Below, one piece after another: positions 21,550-31,676 of a DNA stretch of 64,000 bases. The notes beneath the pieces were generated by a model that worked only from the letters and a program-made list of their open reading frames with translations, was not told the DNA's origin and searched no databases. How positions within the stretch are numbered: the stretch's first letter is position 1; every line of letters starts with the position of its first letter. The stretch is from Pristionchus mayeri (taxonomy: Eukaryota > Nematoda > Chromadorea > Rhabditida > Neodiplogasteridae): NCBI GenBank assembly GCA_036245805.1, contig BTRK01000003.1:13060464-13124463 (forward strand). The letters run 5' to 3'. Position numbers and translations under genes: made by a program.

Positions 21550-24258
21550 TTAATAATAGACTGGGGGGAAGAAAGAAGGGGGTTGGGAGCAGATAAAGTT
21601 ACGAAATGATTCAGGGTGTAAGAATATTGCAGATTCAGGTAAAGAGTTCCATGTAGCAATTGTACGCGATACAACTGTAGTCCGACAATGGGTGGGTATA
21701 AATGGTAATACTATTCTAAGATTGTGAGAATTCCGGAGAGAACGAGGAATAGGGGCAATAAAGAGAAAAGGAGATGTATCAAGCAAACATCTTCTATGAA
21801 TAACTGAGTGAAGGAACATAATATCTATGACAAATCTGCGTCGCTCAAGAGTGGTTAGATTGAGGTCAATGAGTCGTTGGCGATAAGAAACACTGGGAAG
21901 GTTGCAGCGCGCATATATTCGTCGAGTAAAATCGCGTTGGACTCTTTCAATAGCTTTTGTCAGATCAACACTATGAACGGGATTCCAAATAATGGAGCAA
22001 TATTCAAGATTGGGTTATACATAGGTGGTAAATGATTTAATGTAAATTGAAGGGCAAGTGCTTCTAAATGATTTGAATACTAAGTTGGATATGGAACGGG
22101 CTTTGGAAATGAATTTGTTAATATGGTCAGAGAAGGATAAGGTTGGGGTAAAAAGAACTCCTAGATCTTTAACGAACATTTTCTTATCGGGAGGAGGGAC
22201 GAGGGGAACATTATTAATATTATTATTTACATTATTAAAGGCCAGTTGCAAATCATTCGAAAAAGAGGGCACTTCGGTAAACAATTTTAAATCATCCGCA
22301 TACACAGAGTATCTAATCGATTTGGGGAATGAGGAAGCAATATCATTAATAAATAGGATAAACAATAGGGGACCCAGGCATGACCCTTGGGGAACACCTG
22401 ACTTAACATGTGAGGGGGGGTGAGAAAGAAGAATCAAGAAAAATTGACTGTGATCTGTCCGATAGATACGCACTGAACCAGTAAACGAGGTGATTTGAAA
22501 GACCTAATTCCGACAATTTATGGAGCAATAATCGGTGGTCTATACTATCAAAGGCCTTACGAAAATCTATGTATACAGTATCAAAAGCCGATTTTTTGTG
22601 AGCTATTCTCAGATAGTGTGCATAGGTCTCGGCTAAATTTGATGAGGTTGATCGGGAGTTTCTAAAGCCTGTCTGCTGGGGATCGAAGATATTATTGTTA
22701 TCAAGAAACAATGTAATTTCTCTGATGAGAATCTTTTCTAATACCTTACAAGTAGGGGAAGTAAGGGAAATTGGGCGAAAATCAGAAATAGAATTGCTAG
22801 TTTTCTTGGGAATAGGCTTAACCAAGGCTTGCTTCCACAGTAGTGGGACCTGTGATGTAAGGAGGGACTTGTTGAAAATAATAGACAGTGGTGTGAGGAG
22901 GGAATACTTACACTTAGTGAGCACAATACTAGGAATCCTATCAGGAGATACAATAATTTTTGGTAAAACGCTACGGAGAGCACAAAGAATATCTAAATGA
23001 GATACTGTAGGTATATCAAAAGTAAATTTAGGAGAAGGGAGGGGGAGGGGAGAGTGTTGGGGTACGGAAAAGGCAGATGAAAAGAAAGAAGAGAAAGCGA
23101 TACATTTCTCATCATTAGTTATAAGAACGTTGCCAGATGAGTCAACTAAGCCGGATGGGGTTGCTTTAGGAGCCTTAAGTCTATCGCTACAGAAATTATA
23201 GAAGGCCTTAGGATTGGAGGAGGCAACAATTCTGCACTCCATGAAACAGTGATAATTATTTAAAGCAGTGTTAAATCTATCTGTCATTTTTAAACAAGCG
23301 AGACTATTGGGGGCGTTTCTAACTAGATTCTTACATTTGCCATAAAGAATTTTTAAATTACGGGGATATCTAGACAAGAGAGACGGCTTTGATAGAGGAA
23401 CATAATAGTCAAGCAAATCATTGATGAATTGGACATAATATTCATAAGCACAATTCGCATCAAGAGCACTCATAGCAACTGTCCAATCGTGGGACAGAAT
23501 AACACTATTAATAGAAAGCCAATCGGCATTTTTGTATAACCGTGATGGGGTTGGGGAATGAAGAGGAGGAGAGGGGATGCGGAGGTCAAAAACGAGGGAA
23601 AGGTGATCACTAAGTGGGACGGAAGGCGAAATATTACTAATAATGTCGAAGTTGCAAAAGACTAGGTCAAGAAAGTTTTGGAGTCGGGTAGGAAAACAAA
23701 CAAATTGCTTTAAATAATGGTCGCATGCAAAATCTATGAGATCAGAAATGTTTGACGACGCCATACTGATCCAATCTACTTGAGGATAATTAAAGTCACC
23801 AATTAAAATACAAGGAAATTGACTCGTCATAAGAGGGGTGATAAAATCTAGAAAAGAGGTGGTAAAGAGGAACTGAAATTAAAATGGATATCAATTACGC
23901 ATGCTTCAAGGAGGGAGGACGAAAAGGTGGATATAATAACTGGGCTAAGAGAGGAATGGGCAAATATTGCAACGCCGCCTCCGCGGCCAGAGTCCTCAGT
24001 AACTACTCTATCACGACGGAAAGCTAAATAATCAGGGGAGCCGCCAATCAAATAAGCGTCAGTGTCAGAGTCAGTGAGCCAAGTCTCGGTGAGAACGATC
24101 AATCGATATGCAAATGATGCTAAAACGAAAGATAACTGGGGCATTTTGCATCTAATAGAGCGAGAATTAGCATAGTACACGCTAACTACGCGAGGACTAG
24201 AATGACTAGGAAGGGGTGGAAGACTAAGTGAAAGAAGAGGAACTGGAGGGAGGGACAA
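21550..24258 (-). pseudogene. LINE ORF2: endonuclease and reverse transcriptase, disrupted
   Basis: The first block (23848-24258) has the endonuclease signature: YYANSRSIRCKMPQL, LTETWLTDSDTD, then GGVAIFA. The second block (22403-23830) continues with LIGDFNYPQVDW, later FRPISLTSPTCKVLEKIL and AFDSIDHRLLLHKL, which are RT fingers. The third block (22015-22473) carries SGVPQGSCLGPLLF and the catalytic YADDLKLF. The C-terminal thumb and tail (21550-22014) contain WNPVHSVDLTKAIE-like and MFLHSVIHRRC segments. There are two frameshifts (around 23831-23860, and near a seven-G run at 22414-22420) and an in-frame TAA at 22015-22017. Downstream of the stop the frame stays open to 21550. The element is dead in cis but recognisably recent. 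Confidence 0.88.
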
Positions 24259-24285
24259 AAGAGGGGTACCCTTGCTGCCTGTCTC

Positions 24286-25203
24286 CTAGCGTGTGGTTCC
24301 TCCTCCTCTCCGCTCCTTGTTCACGTAGTCGGCGGCGGGGGCACGAGTGGAGTTACGAGTGGCGTCCACGGCAGGGGAGGATGAGGCACCAGTAGAGTCG
24401 GAGGTGTCTGAATGAATTCCATCGGCAGATCGGTTCTTGGGTCGCGCATCTTTGGGCATTCCATAGTTGGGAGGGAGATCACGGGGGGTACGGTAGCTGA
24501 TGATAGTGTGGTCGTGGAGGCCGAAAGAGAGTTTTCCCGCAATCAGGTTGCGTCTCTTGACCTCCTCACGCGCCTCACGCTCGAGTTTGAGTTGGTGCGG
24601 GGTAAGATCGCGCCTGATGAAGGAAGGAGCGGGAAGGGGAGTAGGTCTGCCTGGCATCGCTCTAATCGTCGAGAGGAGGGAGTCACGAAGGGTTTTGCTA
24701 GGCAGTTCAATCTTGAGAGGTCTGGATCCGGGCTCCTTATCCTTGGGGTGTCTGTGATGAGTGATCTTGCCATCCTCGAACGCCTTCTTCACTTCCGGAT
24801 CGCCAGAGTAGAGCACGAGTGCCTCGACTAGCTGCTGGTCATTCTTGAGTGACTCGGCTGGGTCCTTGCTTTCATTGGCACCAAGGACGACTGCTCTCTT
24901 CTCCTTCTCCTCGTACTCTTCCTTGTCACTCATCGCCTGCGCACATCCCTCATACACTTGTCTTGCGATAGTGTCGATGGATTGAGCGAGAGAGGTGAGA
25001 GAGGGGAGAGTGGGGGTGGAGGAGGGGGAGAGCGATTTGAGAAGGGCGAGCATTTCCTTCTGTGTCTCCTTGATCTGGATCATTTGGACTCCTAGCTCAT
25101 CGACCTTCTTCGTGAGTGCAGTCACACTCTCCTGCCAGCCAGGCTTACTTGCGCTCCTGGCCTCAGGAGGGAGAGGAACCTTCCTAAGGGTGGGCTGACT
25201 CAT
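24286..25203 (-). CDS. LINE ORF1 protein
   Basis: An intact 305-codon frame starts at the first ATG of the element (MSQPTLRKVPLPPEA). Residues about 25-60 (VTALTKKVDELGVQMIQIKE) look coiled-coil. The middle (about 100-215) has the ORF1-like run VVLGANES ... FIRRDLTPHQLKLERE, which resembles the RNA-binding region of CR1-type ORF1 proteins. The C-terminus is Ser/Thr-rich and ends with a basic RRGGGTTR. The likely role is nucleic-acid chaperone and RNA particle formation with its own transcript. No frameshift is visible, in contrast to ORF2. Confidence 0.8.
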   Translation of the reverse strand: MSQPTLRKVPLPPEARSASKPGWQESVTALTKKVDELGVQMIQIKETQKEMLALLKSLSPSSTPTLPSLTSLAQSIDTIARQVYEGCAQAMSDKEEYEEKEKRAVVLGANESKDPAESLKNDQQLVEALVLYSGDPEVKKAFEDGKITHHRHPKDKEPGSRPLKIELPSKTLRDSLLSTIRAMPGRPTPLPAPSFIRRDLTPHQLKLEREAREEVKRRNLIAGKLSFGLHDHTIISYRTPRDLPPNYGMPKDARPKNRSADGIHSDTSDSTGASSSPAVDATRNSTRAPAADYVNKERRGGGTTR

Positions 25204-25224
25204 AACGCGCGAGAGAGGGGTGGA

Positions 25225-25238
25225 AGCGTTGAAATCTG
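25225..25238. repeat. 14 bp target-site duplication, 5' side of LINE
   Basis: AGCGTTGAAATCTG, the same as 21334-21347. Read on the minus strand it continues the exon reading frame of the DEG/ENaC gene. Confidence 0.85.
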
Positions 25239-25810
25239 ACCCACCTCGTCAAGTGGGTTCGACCACTTTCCGTCGGCTACCCACGATGCCGACTAGCGAA
25301 GACGAGGCGAATCGAATCCAGAAGGAAGACGAGAGAGAGAGGGGAGAGAAGCGAGAGGCGAGGGCAATTTGCCTAATCCCGGAGCGAGGGGAGAGACGAC
25401 CGCTCGGGACGGGGAAAAAGGACTCGTATGACAAAGGACCTTCAATACGAATAATCAGGCAACAAGGCACGTGCATAACTGATCCAAATGCGAACTCGCC
25501 TGAAAGCCGTATTGATCAGTCGAGTGCTTCCCCTCCTCTGCATTTTTGTATTCGTTATCCATGAGATGTATATCACGGAAGGCAGGCATTTCAGCAACTC
25601 GTCTCCACTTGAAGGCATTGTAACCACAGAGTTTGAGAGAGGGGAATGCCTGCAGTCAGCACTTGTTGTAAATACAACAGTAAGGCAGTTCGACACTGGG
25701 GAATAAGAATGCGGCTCACTTGTGCTTCGTACATGACACTGTTGTCCGTCTGCGACGGATATGAGAGGTACTTTGCTCCAATCAGGCCCCTTATGAAAAG
25801 GCCCACTACC

Positions 25811-26599
25811 CTGAATCAATGGAAATTAATAATATTTGTGGGGTAATCCAGACTAAAATTCTTTGTTTTCCTTACTCTTAGCTATTATTAAATTGTGCGA
25901 CTCACATAAGAAGGAAGACGATGGACCAGAATACACGAACAGCTCGGTTGTCCGAGCACAAGGAAAGCACAACATAATGCGAAGCCACTTGCCTAACCAC
26001 TTGCCTAACCAATGCAGCGCCCCTACCGCCGCAGTGATCGGAGTCGATTTATACATTTTTCGGCTACCGTAGTTAATTTTTCAAAATCCGCGCCGCCGCG
26101 CGCGCGGATGCTGATCGAAATTTTGGCGATACTCGTCGGCTTCCCTCGTCGAAGCCGACCTATTCGTGTAGTCAGTAGGAATTTGAATTTTCGGCCGGTG
26201 CCAATAATAAGTTGATTCTGTCAGATAGTGTGTTCTATATCAGTCGATAGCCAAGGCGTTGGAGAAAACGTTAGAGTAGCGGATTTTCAAATTTCGACCT
26301 AGATTTAGCGTAGCATCAATTTCGGTAGAGCTCTATGAATAAAAAATGACCGAAAAACCACAAAAATTGGGTGAAATGATCGGTCTTTTCACTTCACTCA
26401 ATAGAATACGTCCGCCGCGATATTGGATATTGTCATCAAATATGACAGGCTTTGCACAGAGGACGAAATTGAAATTTCAAAGCTGTTTTCGTTGTATCAT
26501 TTGAATTTCCTTCCCTGGCTTCCCTTTGTGGGTTGTGTAACAGTGATTGTCATGATAAGAAAACTTACAATATTTATCAGACATCGACGCTACGCATTG
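25811..26599. other. no gene; old foldback end
   Basis: 25997-26240 is a diverged end of the foldback family at 18870-19940 (GCAGCGCCCCTACCGCCGCAG, CCGCCGCGCGCGCGGATGC, and GATTCTGTCAGATAGTGTGT). The first exon of the DEG/ENaC gene would be expected here on the minus strand but was not found, perhaps displaced by this element. Confidence 0.45.
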
Positions 26600-27758
26600 A
26601 CGCATTTAAATGTGACTGTGTCGTCAGTGAACACCTTATTCTTTTTTTTCTGTATCGTACCAGGAGCCGTACAATGCACGCTCAGGAATCTGAGCATATC
26701 GCCCGCCAATATAACGATACAGACGAGACACCTGAAAAGTTCAGCACTATGCATTATTAAATCTGAAACTGTTTTATTATTTAATGAGGCACTATGATAT
26801 TAACTAGTTCGAAGGAACTAATAATTCACAGTATTAGACCATTTACATATAAGCGTTTCATGAAAATATGTTGAAACTTACGACGACCACGAAAGGGGGC
26901 CCAGGAGACTCGTTCACAGTGTATTCGAGTGCGTATCCATCGGGGCAGGATAGCACGCATTCTTTCAATGATGGCTTTACTGCAAAATGCATTCTCAACG
27001 AACATCTTCAAATGTCTTGCATTGTCTTACATTATGTTAGATGACATATAATTGTTGAAAATGTTGAAACAACGTCAAAATTATAGAACTTTAAATCATG
27101 TGATTCTCCTCACGTAACGAAATAATCGTCATTCCACAAAATGAATGTCATAGGTTCTAAACGGTTTTGGTAATTCATATTTGAGTGCCCCAAACTTTAG
27201 TGTGCATGGATCAATCCGAATCGAAATTCGACACCTCTCTTTTTGAGTTGCTTTTAAACTGATTTCCGACAATGACTACAACAGTTTTTTCTATCTCTCA
27301 GCCATCTGTAACCATTTGAGATTCTTCATGAACTTTTGAGAAAACTGATCATGTTTCTTTTAAATTCAAAGATACAGATATATCGATAGATCTCGCAACA
27401 AGTTGATCTGACCTAGAGATCATCATTGCATCACCTCTCAACGTCTATTTGAGTGACCCCGAATCTAAAAAAAGCTACGGAAGTTCGTCCCCATTACGGA
27501 CCTTGTGAGCCGGCGCTTATTTCTCCATTATCCTTATCACATCCCCAGCACCCAATCTGGTCTGCAAGAGGCACTCCTGGAATTGCGGAAACTCGAAACT
27601 TTCCACCCGATTCGCACGTAGCACTCTCGATCTAAAATGAATATCAAATTTATACTTCCGGTTGCTGATACTGATAACTACCGATATAGCACCAATAAAG
27701 TCGACTTTTCCATCCGGCTGAAACAGAGACTGACCAGTGGGACATGTGTACGAGCAAC
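26600..27758 (-). pseudogene. Cys-rich secreted-protein gene, partial
   Basis: Four exons on the minus strand have compatible phases. 27682-27758 (77 bp, GCSYTCPTGQSLF, ending TCG|GTAGTT) is followed by 27502-27631 (130 bp, ATCESGGKF ... GCWGCDKDNG), then 26882-26979 (98 bp, ECVLSCPDGYALEYTV, donor GTC|GTAAGTTT). The fourth begins at 26731 after CTTTTCAG (VSRLYRYIGGRYAQ ... YGSWYDTE). In the last exon a run of eight A (plus-strand T, 26642-26649) coincides with a frame change, after which TFKCVNA is in another frame. The exon order and Cys pattern match the plus-strand gene at 38193-51923. No signal-peptide exon was found upstream. A C6/DUF281-like extracellular protein is the best guess. Confidence 0.5.
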
Positions 27759-28262
27759 CTTAAATGGCGCGATTAGGATAACAAGCGCATGTTTATTGAT
27801 TTTTTTTGGTGCGCGTCATTGCTGTGAGAAAATATGTTACTCCATCACGTATTGCATTCTGACATAAATCGCCCAATCGGTATATTTTCATAATCACATA
27901 GTTTTTTTTCCGCTCGGATGGTTACGTAGGATAAAACCTCACCGCTTCTGATTGGCTGTTTTAAGGAAACTTTAATGATAGCGGGTAAATCGAAGGCATG
28001 CGTTAAGAAGGGCGTGTTATCGCAATCGTGACTTCAGGCTGTAATAAAAGAATGTGGCTGGAATAAATTATGTGGTCGATGCTATGTATTGTTTTGCCGG
28101 TCATAAAATTGATTTGAATTGTAATTGGTGCAAGATGAAAGGTACAGTTATGTAATTGTAGTTATGTTATGAAGGGTACAGTTATCACATCATGAAGTAT
28201 GGAAGATATAGTTATGAAATCAGCTTTGAAAGTTATGAAGTAGAACAAAAAATAAATAATTG
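27759..28262. other. intergenic; no gene seen
   Basis: AT-rich gap between two minus-strand Cys-rich genes. A diverged tandem of GTTATGAAGGGTACAGTTAT-like units occurs at about 28140-28240. Confidence 0.4.
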
Positions 28263-30458
28263 TTACATTCTCACGAGTAAAATTGACTGACGTTCTTTCT
28301 GGCACATGACGAACTCGTAGGACGGGCCGCCTCCGGTCGCCGTCCACGAGCCATCCCGGTTGCACGTGATCACTTGTGTATCGATGTTACCCACGACGTT
28401 GCCATCCTTGTCCATTTCGACGAAATCGGTTCCTGGTTAGTTCACAATAGTCACACCAAACCGTTACAATCTTTCTGTATGCATGTACCGCATCCATCCA
28501 AGACGAATCATGTTAAACAGTCCCTTATTCATAAAAATACCTTGTGGACATGTAGGGGTTGCACATTCGATTTCGTTGTTCTGAACGTTGAGCGGGACGA
28601 TTTCGCTCGACTCAACACCTTCTACGAGCGCAGGACAGGTACTGGGACCGCATGCTACAAATTTTCTTTTATTATTTCGCAGGGAAATTCTGAAAAAAAT
28701 TGGCTTTTTTTAATTATACGGTGGCGTTTTCACGATTTAATTCACGAGGTTGTTGCTTTTCCAACGATTATGCCATCTGGGATGAGCTTAAAATTGAAAA
28801 AAAAGTGTTCTATATTTTGGAAATGTCGAAAATATTGAGCGTTGAAAACTCACGCGATACGAAGCACATCACATACTTGGCAACTCCGGAAGCTCCCTTT
28901 AATGTTCCCATTTAGTGGATATTAAACTTTAAACAACTATTTAATTTTTAGTTTATATTAAAAGAGTGAACCGGGGAATGTTAAGTCGCTCATAGCAACA
29001 GCGCGGATATCGTAGATGCGACTCATCCGATCAGAAATCACCTTGTACGAAGTTCTAGAGATATATTCTAGAAACGTAAATGGCATACTATTTACATACG
29101 CGCAAAGTTCACTGAAATCACAGGACCGTAACTGATTAAGTTGTGTTTCACTTCCTATACTAAATACTCACATATTCCTTCTAGGGGTATCCGCTACAGT
29201 TTCCCACAGAGCACAGAATTTTCGTGATGGGACTCCCTAATATTCATTGGAACACCGCTTTAATATTCAGAATACATAATCTACCAATCTATCGTAATCA
29301 AACTTGAACGTCGAAAATATTCAATTAACATTGCACAATGTGTGAATACCTTCCACAATCCATCACCAGTACAATTGACTTCATTCTGGCCTTTAAGGTG
29401 AAAATCGGGAAGGCCATTCTCTTTTAGTGCTACCAGTAAACTTGTGAATTAATGCCAGTCAATAATGAAATGTTAAGAAACAAAATGCTATAATACAACA
29501 AGGTAAAAGAACACTTGTAATTCTGCCTTTCCAATATTCAATGCTACTCACCACGTGAATCACACTTTCCAATGGCACATGCTTTATCTGGATCGGAATC
29601 TGTAACTATCAGTGGCGTGAAATCGGCAACCGATCTCGGGTAGCTACTCTTGCACACTTTTTTGCCACAGGCTGAATAGAATCGGTAAATGCGGTGTTGA
29701 TTAAATTTAGGCATTTGGTAATTTTATACCAGGAAAATTCAAATTGTATACCAAAAAAAATTCCATAATATTACAAATTGGCAACCAATGATCTTACACT
29801 TTGCGCAAGCGACTTCTCCAGGTACTTCGCCGTCCACCGTCCACAGGCCATTCTTACAGCGGAAAACCTAAAATCATTGCGTTAATTTTCGAAAATTGTT
29901 ATGCAATTAGGGACATGATTTCATCTTTGTTTTGTATAAATAAGCGATATCATCCTAATTCAGTTACCTTTGAAGTAGCTAATTCTCCATCAACAGCCAA
30001 ATTCGCATTGCCTGAGCACTTTGCCTCTGCACAACGACAATTATCAGCGGACAGTACTAAAAAATAAACGATTACTCTTGGCAACTTTTAACTTTTAACG
30101 CTATCATATCCATGGCCTACCACTCCTCAACGACAAGAGAGAAACCCACCATTGGGCACTATTGACCATTCTAGGTTGCACTCATATCCTCTTGCGGGAC
30201 TGGCATTTGCGGAAGTAAATATGGGCTGAACTCATGAACGGCAAGCTGGAAAAAATACTTTCAAAGCTTTTTCAACTTGGTCAATCGCACATTTTGATCT
30301 CAATCAAACAGGAATCGAATTACGGATACGAACCTTGAGTTTCCTCGTCGATCTTCTTCTCATTCTCAATCTGCTCCCTTACGTCTTCACAGCTGCAATC
30401 GGCGTAGGTCAAGGACGGAAGAGTCGGGAGTAGAACCAGCAAGATTAGTATCCTTCAG
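28263..30458 (-). CDS. multi-module Cys-rich secreted protein (C6/DUF281-like), 5' end damaged
   Basis: Ten exons could be joined. 30334-30451 is the signal segment (ILILLVLLPTLPSLTYADCSC). Next is 30150-30245 or 30150-30230, then 29968-30056, 29798-29867, 29552-29671, 29350-29390, 28854-28896, 28541-28654 and 28263-28432, which stops at TAA. From exon 3 on, all phases agree and every intron has GT...AG ends. Three modules repeat the plan CxxxxC ... CxxxxC ... C-x-(D/N)G-(L/S)-W ... C (CKNGLWTV; CTGDGLWK; CNRDGSWT). Exported Cys-rich modules of this shape are common in nematodes. Two lesions lie at the 5' end compared with the paralog at 30915: the expected ATG is CTG with a one-base insertion after AAG, and TGA replaces a Cys codon in exon 2 if the strong TTTTTTCCAG acceptor is used. 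Either an unseen upstream exon or a later acceptor rescues it, or the gene is decaying. Confidence 0.6.
28961..29261 (+). mobile_element. MITE, family AAAGG, copy 4 (intronic)
   Basis: Starts AAAAGAGTGAACCGGGGAATG and ends CATTGGAACACCGCTTT. It carries the shared CGCTACAGTTTCCC and GTGATGGGACTCCC blocks. It lies wholly inside the intron between exons 28854-28896 and 29350-29390 of the Cys-rich gene, which it does not disrupt. Confidence 0.75.
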
Positions 30459-30873
30459 TGCAAAAATGAGATGTTCGGTATTATGTCTACCAAGAACAAG
30501 AACAAGGAAACGACGAGTCGAAGCTCGAAGCAGTTTCCTCATGAAGCAAATATCATCGCGCGTAAAAAATATAACAATTATCGTATTTACCCTACTAAAC
30601 GAAGTGAAGTTCGAAACCGTTTGCAGAATACACATAGGCATAGGGCATATTGCAAGTCGCATTAATCGAGCGAAAATCAAAGAAACAGATTGACTTTCTG
30701 GTTGGTTCTTTCCATCCCACTTTTAATCCCGCTGAAGTGCTTGATTCATTCCCAGCGCTCCATTGTTTTGACTGGCAAGTATCAAGTAGGGAGACGAGAG
30801 ATAACGGGAAATGAAGGTAGCGCGACTAACGGCTTCGACCGAATTCAATTAAATTGACTGATGTTGCATGCAG

Positions 30874-30880
30874 TATAAAA
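30874..30880 (+). promoter_or_regulatory. TATA box of the 30915 gene
   Basis: TATAAAA about 35 bp upstream of the ATG at 30915. It is just outside the palindrome arm, so only the left copy of the gene has it. Confidence 0.5.
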
Positions 30881-30914
30881 CGACAGGCGGTTTGCCATTT
30901 GATACACTGTCAAG

Positions 30915-31676
30915 ATGCAAATCTTGATTGTTCTACTGCTGCTTGTTCCTTCACTGATCTACGCCGACTGCGGGAGCTGCGATGAAGTCTGGGAGGAGAC
31001 GGAAAGGGAGAGGAGGATCGACGAGGAGCGTCATGGTACGTTTTCTTCGTTGTCTCAATTTTATCTATCTGAAGGCTCCTGGCCTGTGGCATGTGTCTGG
31101 GGCGCCAACACAGTCAGATTGGGCTACACATGCGTTAGTTTCTGCATCCACAGATCCCATTTCGATTCTTGCCACGTCCTCAACCTATTCCTCCTAGTCA
31201 ACATATCCATAAAAAAATCCCTCGGATGATGAATGAAATATTGAGGTTGTCGCTCATGCTTCGATTCCGTCACTCTCAACATCGATGCCTGTCCCGAGAA
31301 CGGCTACGAGTGCTACGACGACTGGCCAATCACGCCCAAAGGTCACGCGTCTACTCTGACACGAATTGTGGAATGTAAAATCCTGCCAACCCTCACTATT
31401 AGTGACTGAAGTCCAAACTGAAACGACAAGCCCGCCCGCTTCTACGACATTCTAGACCGTCTTCAACGTTTATTAAGGCGACAAACCATATTTCCATTTC
31501 CAATTGCCAAGAGTAGTTTTCGATACTCATCCGGGCTTCTCATCAGGCATAGTACTCAATACTTTGCAGTACTCACCGCCGAAGGCAGCTGCAGTTGCGC
31601 AGAGGCGATGTGTGCGGACAACGCGAAGCTTGCGGTGGACAGGGTAATCGTGAACTCGAAGGTGAATCATTGCTAG
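30915..31676 (+). CDS. short Cys-rich secreted protein
   Basis: Exon 1 (30915-31035) encodes a signal peptide MQILIVLLLLVPSLIYA, then DCGSCDEVWEETERERRIDEE. Exon 2 (31246-31341, GCRSCFDS ... ACPENGYECYDDW) and exon 3 (from 31570 after TTTGCAG, SCSCAEAMCADNAKLAV) keep phases 1, 1 and 0, exactly as in the minus-strand paralog at 28263-30458. After exon 3, AAG|GTGAAT could be a donor. No partner exon with the usual C-x-G-W module is recognisable, and read through it ends VNHC and TAG at 31676, giving about 107 residues. It stands head-to-head with that paralog, about 460 bp apart, so the two may share a promoter region. From 30949 on it lies in the left palindrome arm. Confidence 0.6.

Larger units (their letters stand above)
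21348..25224 (-). mobile_element. near-complete non-LTR retrotransposon (CR1/jockey-like)
   Basis: A 3.88 kb element on the minus strand is bounded by a perfect 14 bp duplication. It has about 21 bp of 5' leader, ORF1 (24286-25203), a 27 bp gap, ORF2 (endonuclease plus reverse transcriptase, 21550-24258) and a 3' end with a short GAAT tandem tail (21351-21391) instead of poly(A). Tandem short-repeat tails and the apurinic-endonuclease/RT order fit the CR1/jockey side of non-LTR elements. Only two frameshifts and one stop are visible in ORF2, so insertion is fairly recent. Confidence 0.88.
18667..25810 (-). pseudogene. DEG/ENaC-type cation channel subunit gene, split by a LINE
   Basis: Exons in order on the minus strand: 25720-25810 (end of TM1, YLSYPSQTDNSVMYEAQ); 25500-25649 (FPSLKLCGYN, 50 codons, ending at a GC-type donor); 25239-25246 plus 21207-21347 (one 149 bp exon cut by the LINE, with VTECLFGGQPC); 21035-21111 (VYIRCLF); 20946-20988 (PGASSGLRLTL); 20640-20720; 20501-20611 (VGEMTHVGIRT); 20260-20385 (HPYGSC ... 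YSFSSCLLSCAQKR); 18667-18764 (ECMCQPACNSTKYSLTIS). FPs-x-C, GLRL, PYGSC-YS-C-C and CxCxPxCxxxxY are hallmark extracellular motifs of degenerin/ENaC amiloride-sensitive channels. The start with TM1 and the TM2 end were not found. Exon lengths match the paralog at 57155-58153 (150, 149 and 43 bp). One exon is 77 rather than 78 bp, shifting the frame unless the next intron is read through. Insertion of the LINE in coding sequence makes this copy non-functional. Confidence 0.8.

Noticed and set aside
26423..26797. 124-codon plus-strand frame with hydrophobic stretches, briefly compared with PEN-2-like proteins
   Set aside because: The conserved pattern is absent, and the opposite strand carries a splice-supported Cys-rich exon in the same place.
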